The notes under the pieces: model-generated | Databases searched by the model: none | What the model was told of the DNA's origin: nothing | The model's input: the letters and a program-made list of their open reading frames with translations, nothing else | Shown here: one piece after another, positions 40,501-49,500 of the stretch | Position numbering within the stretch: position 1 is the stretch's first letter | Layout of the letters: every line of letters starts with the position of its first letter | Made by a program: the position numbers and the translations under genes | Source: Apostichopus japonicus | Lineage: Eukaryota; Echinodermata; Holothuroidea; Aspidochirotida; Stichopodidae | Assembly: GCF_037975245.1 (NCBI RefSeq) | Contig: NC_092562.1 | Coordinates: forward strand, 23,181,554-23,245,553 | Length of the DNA stretch: 64,000 nucleotides | Direction of reading: 5' to 3'

Positions 40501-43500
40501 GGGGCAACTCTGATTAATGCTTTGGATAATACATGATAACAAATGTTATTCCATATTTAAGTGCTTTTTCGATAAGAAAGGGATGAGAATGTCTCACATA
40601 AATGACTCAAAAATATTCGACAGGCAATGTGAAGGATTCAACTCGACTCTACTGACGAATGAACTGGTACATTATTGTAAGTTACACAACACAGACGAAA
40701 CTAATAAGAAGCGTGTATACTATTAATTGTTACTTCCAAATATCATTCTGGCTTAATTGAACTAACAATTAGTGACCACAATGATCATTCTTTTTATTAT
40801 CTTAAAATGCATTGATTATATGAGGAGTTATCCAAGCTGGAATCAAGATCCAAACGGTCAATGCATTTAAGTATAATGTACAGTATGTCACTGTTTTAAC
40901 AATTCCTCCTGATACATGTCATATTTGGAGTTTATATCACAAGATAAATTTCAAACTTAAACAGGTTCATAGTTTAGAACTTAAGGCAAAGTAAAAGCAT
41001 TATTATGACAATCCCTCACTGAATGTCTATAAGCAGAAAAACCTGACTGTAAAACGTTCGTTCTTGGACAGGTTAATGACAGCCACCTGTTGCAAAAGAT
41101 ACTCACACATAATTAAGTCACTTGGACAGCGAGGTTGACATTTTTAAAATACTATTATTGACTAAAACTCCTGAACTGATTAGAATACATATTTGTTTGA
41201 TAGAAAATGTTTCTTACCTCTTACAATGATCCGCTGAAGTCCTTGTACATCAAAGGAACGAAGATTATTATAAAAACAATCATAAATTCCAGCATCCGAT
41301 AAACTAATTATTCCTCCACTTTGAGGTACATTCAGAGTAAGAGAACCAGAGTTAAAAAAAGACCCGCCGTCTTTTCTCCAAAACACAAAATCATGGAATA
41401 TAAACACCTCATCCATCCTTAAAACTATTGCTTCATCACCAGCATTAACAGTTCTTGTAAGTAACCTGTCATCTGGAAGTAGATATGCTGTTGGAAAAGG
41501 TAATCATGCATGTCACCAACATATTTTTATGAAATTGCTTTATCAAGTGTACATGAAATATTGTCATATATAGAAAACACCTGAACATATTTATGATAGT
41601 AAAAGTTAACACTAGCCGTTTCTACATCAAGATCTAGTCTTTGAGAAATTCCTTTTCTGATGGAAGTATTAGAAATATTGGTAAACTTAGCTGAGAGGAA
41701 AATATTTCAATTATAATAATTTCGACAGCAATATGGGTGATTTTGGACAAGAATTGTAGCTCTTGTAGCCAGAATGTTGATAAACCTAAATGAACGATTG
41801 GATCGAATCGTGCTCCAAATGGTTCACATCTTTAGTTGTTTGTATTTACATAGTACATGACATGTGCTGTTGACAGTAGTATCAGTGAGGCAACGGATGA
41901 TTATCCACTGTGTGCTAGTGCATTTTGCACATCCATGGAAAAACCAACATAGGTCTGCTGTTATGGTTTGCTTGTATTACTTTATTACCAATTTTCTTTT
42001 CAAGACCAGTACTACACAACCGGCATGACTGCAACCAATTGTTTTAAGACTTGTGACATTATCAACGTTCAAGGGAAAGTACCAATACTACAAAGAGGTA
42101 TGGCTTGCACTCCACTATTTGCTCTTAAATGTTAACGTGACCTCTAACTGTACATCTGTTTGAAGAACTGTCGTTGCTGAAAAGCAACAATGTTAATGTT
42201 TACACAGTAAAATATGAATATTCCTGAAAAATCAGGGACACATTTTTGTGACTATTTTAACAAAACGAGAATATTGTTCTCAACTAATTCATTGCAAAAC
42301 CCCACCAGGATTTAATTCCTCTTAAACTCCGAGCAATTTTGTTAAACTTTCAACTTCAGCCACGGGAACATCAAATTAATATTCAATAAAGCAAACTTAC
42401 AATACATTTTCTACCAATTCGGTAAGTGCAAAAATTTGACCATTTGACTTTCATTGAACTTTGACCTTGGGTTAACTAGCGCAAGGTTGAATTAAATTTT
42501 CGAGCTTCCAAGTTGTACATGGGTTTTTTGTTTGTTATAAATATAACATTTGACCTTGACCATTTTTTTTACAGTAAGCAAAGTCATAGAAGAATAACAC
42601 CAGTACACCACCTCTCGATACATAGTTTCCATAACCTTTCATGGATCACTTGTGTTTGTTAACTGGGATCAGATATGACATATAGGGCAAAGCGTTAGAA
42701 TCCGTACTTGCATAAGGTCAAAAGTCATGAACTCTAATAGTTTTCATGTCTTGCATGATAAAGAAACACCTGATTACAAGCTACGCATGCTACTGAACAC
42801 CTAATTTGCATACCAAAAGTACAAGCAGTCAGTTCTACTGTACTAGACTAGTATTCCATAAGTCACATAGGCTCTACATTACATACTCAGACAGGTACAT
42901 TACACTGCAAAGGTTACCGACTATCCGTATTATGACCTACGAGGCGTTTGCAACATGTTTATATCTTATACTTGCTCACGCTCACACGTCACCCAAACCA
43001 AACGATTTTGTACCAATGCATTTGATGTATCATGCACTTTCATTTCAAATATTGCTATGGTAAATGGACAGAGCACTGATAGGCTGCAACAGCTGACATA
43101 CTGTACAGTATCACATTCGCATGTTCAGTACATTACATATCAATGAGATAAGAAAATAAATTGGCAACTAACATGTAAAATGCGGAATTGCATCAATTGA
43201 GGACCATAATTGCAAATCTGTTGAACCATTTTAACATTGGGGTCATTCCGTGTCAAATCACGGATGGATGTTGCTGCACCCTCTCCAAAAATTCCCAAAC
43301 TTTTTGTATGATTGGACCACCGTGAAATAAGCATATTCTGAAAATTTCGGTTGCATTGCTTTACAATTGGCCGATTTATCACAATTTGAAATTCCGCAAT
43401 TTGTCGCCACCATGGCATTTTGACATTTTCTTGACTTTTGAGGTCTCATTTCTCAGCAATTAAACATTCTACTAGCTTTCTATTACATATGCCTATGGAG

Positions 43501-46500
43501 TCTATCCCATAGAACATGAAAATAAAAAATAAGGCTACAAAAATATTGTCTAGTGGAGGTAGGTCAACTTAAAAGTGTCAAAATATTCGATTTTTGTACT
43601 TTTCACTAAAAAATGTGCTATTTTTAGTGATGAATTGCTCCTAAACCATTGCTTCAGGGTACTTGATTCTTATAGAGGTTATTATTTCTAGTATAAACAT
43701 TACAAAATAATGATTACAATGCTTTCCTATAATATGTTTGCAAGTTGTGCAACTCTAAAGTTGCTATTTCATGCTGCGATTCAGCATGAGGTAGGGGTTT
43801 TGATGCCAAATGTTTACCAAAGTAACCATGTTAGAGCTGTCAGGGTTTTATAATTTAATTATAAGTATAAAGTTCTTACACCACCCATTCGCCAACGCCC
43901 ACCATACCACTACCAGAACCATTACCGAGACAAAACCAGCTATAATGATCATGACCAACATCATACGCCATCAGCACGACGCGGTTGCTACAATTGTGGA
44001 GAGCATAACCACAACATGCGAACCTGCCGTCACCAACAACCGTTACAGTGCCGAGTTTGCTCGCGATATGGTCACAAGGAACGATATTGTTATTTTCGAT
44101 AGGATCTTGGCCAAGATGATAGTGCCGTAAGTACTGTGAAACAAAAGTATAAGGTGGAAAGTATCGACTATTTGAAATACCACAGGTCCAATGATTTTAT
44201 AACTTTGGACTCTCCCGCTTCTAACATTTTAAACGATGAATTTTGCATTTTAAGTGGTAATTTTAATGTTCCTAAGTTATTTGATTTGAATAATTTTAAT
44301 TCTGATCATAATATACCCTCGCAGAACATATCTGCGTCGGGTGAAATACCTCAATCTGGACGAAATTTGAATACACCCACTCCCCATTCCGAGAGAATCT
44401 ATTCACCAAACACCCATAAAAAAATGACGCGTAGGTCCAATATGCTCCAGATTGGATTTTTGAATATATGCCATCTACTCCCAAAGGTTGATCAGTTGCA
44501 GGCTCTCATGAACAATCAAGAAACAAAGATTAATGTGTTTGCCCTAAATGAAACATTTTTAACTGATTCAATCCAAGATTATGAATTAGCTATATCAGGC
44601 TATAATATTATAAGGAAAGACAGAAAAGGGAATGGAGGTGGCGTCGCTGCCTATATTGAACATGGAAGGCCGTTTCTTAGACATCCTGAGTATGAAGTTG
44701 ACGTAATTGAAGCAATTTGGATTGAACTCATATTACCCCATATTAGAAATGTTCTGCTATGCATCATGTATCGCCCACCAGATTCCAATACGCAATGGTA
44801 TGAATGTTTTCACGATATGCTTCTAGCACCTTTTAAAGATTTTAGTGATATTATAATTGTCGGTGATTTTAATATTAACCTCTTAGATAAAAAGGTGAAT
44901 AGGAGATGGCAGCTTGAACTTCGAATATTTAATCTGACTCAAATGGTAACAGTAGCTACGCGACAAACTGAGAGTACAATGACTCTAATTGATCATGTTT
45001 ATACCACAAATGAAAGTCGATTGATGAACACAATCGTGCCCCAAATACGTCTGAGTGATCATTTCCCTATTTTCTTCACTTGGCGACTGAACAATAAAGT
45101 AATAAGAAATAAATCACATCGAAGCTTTAAGTATAGAGCCATAGATCGAATTGATACTGTTGCTTTCAAATCAGATTTGAGAAACATGTTACCAATAGGA
45201 CCCCTCCCCCATGAATGTGATGTTGATAAATCTCTGTCATGCTGGCATGAGAACTTCATTAATGTTTTGAATTTACATGCTCCCAAGAAAGCAAAAAGGG
45301 TCAAACGTGAGAAACAACCGAGGTGGTTCAATAAAGATATTAACAATGCAATTAAAATGAGGGACCGAACAAAGATCAAGGATCCTACTGCGTATCGATT
45401 TTGGCGCAATAAAGTGACTTATATGATACGTGCAGCCAAACAAAACTATTTCAAAGAAGCTATAGCTTCCAACAAAGGCGATTCCAAAGCCATCTGGAAA
45501 GTTCTGAGAGATGCGCAATCGAACAACACTGGAATGGTTATTAACCACAGTCCCAATATTTTAAAAGTGGATGGAAAAATAATAACAGACACGCGTGATG
45601 TTGTGGAAGCCTTCAATAAATATTTTATTGAAGTGTGTCAAACTTACCTAGTTAACAACCAGCACAACAACTGCGATACCTTCCCTGAGGTTAGGAAGTA
45701 TGTAAACGCCAAATTACCACAAGGGGAGACATTTAATATCCCAAGAGTAACTGAACAGTATGTTTTGAAGTATCTGCAGTCGGTTGACCCTAACAAAGCG
45801 ACCGGTCTCGATGAAATAAGTGCGCATGTATTAAAGATAAGTGCAATTGAAATTACTCCCAGTATTACACGAATAATAAATCAAAGCATTGATACTGAAG
45901 TATTTCCATGTAACTGGAAGGAAGCTAAGGTTATCCCGAGTTTTAAAACGGAATCCCGCCATGATTTATCGAACTACAGACCGATTGCAATTTTACCAAT
46001 TCTCTCAAAAATAATTGAAAAACATGTCCACCTAGCCCTCAGTAAGCATTTGAATAAGTTTGACCTTTTACGTAATACACAGTCGGGTTTCAGGGAAAAG
46101 CATTCATGCGAAACGGCGCTATTGAAGGTTGTGGATCAGTGGATGGAATCTATTGATAAGGGGTATATTTTGGGAACTGTTTTCTTAGACCTCAGTAAAG
46201 CATTCGATTTGGTAAACCACGAGATTATGGTAACGAAACTACGTATTTATGGTGTATCGAGTAAAGCGATTAATTGGTTCAAATCCTATTTAGTTAATAG
46301 AAGTCAATGCACATACTTAAATGGTGTTTTATCGAGTTCAAGACGAATTGCATGTGGTGTACCCCAGGGAAGCATTCCTGGTCCACTTCTGTTCTTAATT
46401 TATATTAATGATATCGATCTCACTTTGGAATATTGTTCAGCGGATATGTATGCTGACGACACAACATTTTATGCCAGTGATACATTTACCATTAACTTGA

Positions 46501-49500
46501 ATAACAAATTGCAAAGAGACATGGAAAAAGTTAGTGCCTGGTGTGACCGAAATAAAATGGCAATCAACACCACTAAAACGAAGGTATTATTGATGGGATC
46601 TGGTCAGAGACTGGCTTCATTACCTGACAATGCAAATACTCTGTCTGTGACACTCGGGGGCAAAATTCTCAAGACTGTCAAATATGAAGAACTATTAGGT
46701 GTAAAAATTGATAACAATTTATCCTGGCATATTCAGGTTGACAACGTTTGTAAAACAGTCTCAAATCGCTTTGCCTTACTGAGACGCATACAACCATATA
46801 TTGATTTAAATACGAAAATGATCTTCTATAATGGGTATGTACGACCCATTCTAGATTATTGTAGTATAGTCTGGGGTACGTGTGGAGCAAATGATTTACA
46901 AAAGTTGTTACATATGCAAAAAGCAGCAGCGCGTATTATTACGAACTCGGGAAGATATGAAAGCTCGACAGAATTATTTAAAATCCTAAAGTGGCACCCT
47001 ATCGATACGCAAATACGTATACGACGATTGATCATGATGTACAAGACCATGAATGGCCTCTCCCCAAATTATCTAACCCAGTTGTTCAACTTTACACACG
47101 AAATTCATAATCACAATTTGAGATCCACGACCCAAAGTAACTTATACCTGAAAGATGGTAAAACGGAATATCACAAGCGTAGATTTTCCTTCATAGCTGC
47201 CAAAGAATGGAATAGTTTGCCAGCTGAATGCAAGCATGCCAAATCTTTACCTATTTTTAAACGTTTAGTCAATGAATTTTTCAAGTCTTAATCATATCAT
47301 TACGCTTTTATGTTCTATACCCATTTTTACAGTTTTGTGATTTACTGTTGTATATTTGTATGTTTAAAAGTCTTACTCTTTGTTTATTGTTTTATAATAT
47401 TATTCTTTTTATATTGATTGTATTTTAGGGCCTCGGGGAAGATTAGCTTTGGCTAACCGAGTCACCCTTTTAAAGGTTAATAATAATAATAACACCTTAA
47501 CAAAATTCAGGGTTCTAGCTGTTCTCAATATTAATTTATGAAGTTGTTAAGTTGCTCCGATGTACAAAAGAGGTCGTCTTTGACGGCCAATAACTCAAAA
47601 CGCGTCAAATTTAAAAAAATCTGATAATTTTTTCTGGAAGAGATATAGTACCACCCTGTTTGTACATAAAATTTCAGGAGGGTGTAATCCCAGGTCAACT
47701 GGTTGAAATCCCAAACTTTGAGGATTTTTCATTTCAAAATAAGGCAAAACACCCTCCTGAAATTTTATGTACAAACAGGTTGGTACTATATCTCTTCCAG
47801 AAGAAATTATCAATTTTTTTTTCAATTTGACGCGTTTTGAGTTATTGGACGTGGTAAAAATTTGGCATCAAAACCCCTACCTCATGCTGAATCGCAGCAT
47901 GAAATAGCAACTTTAGAGTTGCACAACTTGCAAACATATTATAGGAAAGCATTGTAATCATTATTTTGTAATGTTTATACTAGAAATAATAACCTCTGAA
48001 AGAATCAAGTACCCTGAAGCAATGGTTTAGGAGCAATTCATCACTAAAAATAGCACATTTTTTAGTGAAAAGTACAAAAATCGAATATTTTGACACTTTT
48101 AAGTTGACCTAACTCCACTAGACAATATTTTTGTAACCTAATTTATTATTTTCCTGTTCTATGGGATAGACTCTATAAGCATCTGTAATAGAAAGGTAGT
48201 AGAATGTTTAATTGCTGAGAAATGAGACCTCAAAAGTCAAGAAAATGTCAAAATGCCATGGTGGCGACAAATTGCGGAATTTCAAAGTGTGATAAATCAG
48301 CCAATTGTAAAGCAATGCAACTGAAATTTTCAGAATATGCTTATTTCATGGTGGTCTAATCATACAAAAAGTTTGGGAATTTTTCAAAGATGTCGAACTA
48401 CAACATACCCCAAAATTTGGTGATTTGATATGGAATGACCCATTGTCCTGTCCGTTACTTCAAAGACACGATTTCACTAGTAACGTTCTTTTGTATTATA
48501 GTATCATCAAGTTAAATGGGTATTCATTGACTCACCACCTGACTTCAATAATATAGTCTGGATGGATGTCAGCTCCCTGCCGGTGCGAGAAATATCACAA
48601 GCAAACGCACCAACAGATGAATAACTGTTCAGGTCAATCTTGTAAACACCATCAGATACATTAGAAGGATCATTTGCAGGTGGATTTTCAGAAGTATAGA
48701 CAACTCTTCTTGAAGTAACAGTCAAGCCTGTCTTGTCTGTTTCACTGATGTGACACGTAAAGTAGGCACCAGTCCTACCAGCGTTGAAGGCGAATCTGTT
48801 TCGTAAAGTAACTTTTAGTTTCCCTGAAATAAATGATGAGATAAAAATTCATTTCATCCAACCACAAGAGGGGTGATTATATTGATACATATATACATGC
48901 TTTTCCATATCCTTTTCCTTGCTACAAAAAGATATTTGTTCGGTTGATGGTAAAAATTGTCTCCCTAGCTTAACGTCTTACAGTTAATGGAAAACACGCT
49001 GCACACTGGCTGGTGCCTTTGTAAGAATTGATAAATATTCTTAATCTTCTGATCATGGAAGTCCAGCTTACTTGGTTTCTGTAACTTAAACCATTCTGCA
49101 AACAACTCTGGGAGTAAGTATACAAACAGTGTGTGCAGAAGACAGAAGCAAAATTACATCATTACTATACACATATCCTGACAGCTAATATTTTCCTCCC
49201 TTTTTGGGTGGGGAGGGGTGGGGTTGAGGGAGTTGTTTTCCTTTATTAATTTCTTTTATAAAAAATCCCATAAATATCATTGTACATTTACATTGTACAT
49301 TTAGTTCTTCCCTTAATAAGTTACAGCGTGTACAAAATATGGCTGCCCGTATCATCCTAAATTTGAACAAATATGACAGTATATCTTCTGCTTTTAAACT
49401 TCTCCACTGGCTTCCGATAAAGGATCGTATCGATTTTAAAATTTTATCACTCACTTATAAGGCGCTTCACGGATCTGCACCATCTTATCTGAAGGACCTT

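Larger units (their letters stand above)
43820..47495 (+). mobile_element. CR1/L2-like LINE, 5'-truncated, with intact ORF2
   Basis: A LINE interrupts the left arm of the palindromic element. It carries the end of ORF1 (two CCHC knuckles), an intact endonuclease-RT ORF2 and a 3' region ending in TTAATAATAATAATAA. The 5' limit is placed where similarity between the two arms stops; ORF1 is already truncated there. The target duplication of this insertion was not identified. Confidence 0.8.
43240..48441. mobile_element. Palindromic TIR element (with nested LINE) in intron 2 of gene A
   Basis: Boundaries are set by the empty site in unit C (about 2,640-2,690): there CATTTTAACATTG runs directly into TGCTGTCC. 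Here ACATTG is followed by GGGTCATTCC..., and the other end ...GGAATGACCC is followed by ATTGTCCTGTCC. This gives terminal repeats of about 580-590 bp and a 4-bp target duplication ATTG. The element itself encodes no recognisable transposase, so it is probably non-autonomous. It lies 94 bp inside intron 2. Confidence 0.85.

Noticed and set aside
45059-45548. Antisense open frames within the LINE ORF2
   Set aside because: Shadows of the plus-strand ORF2; they show no domain of their own.
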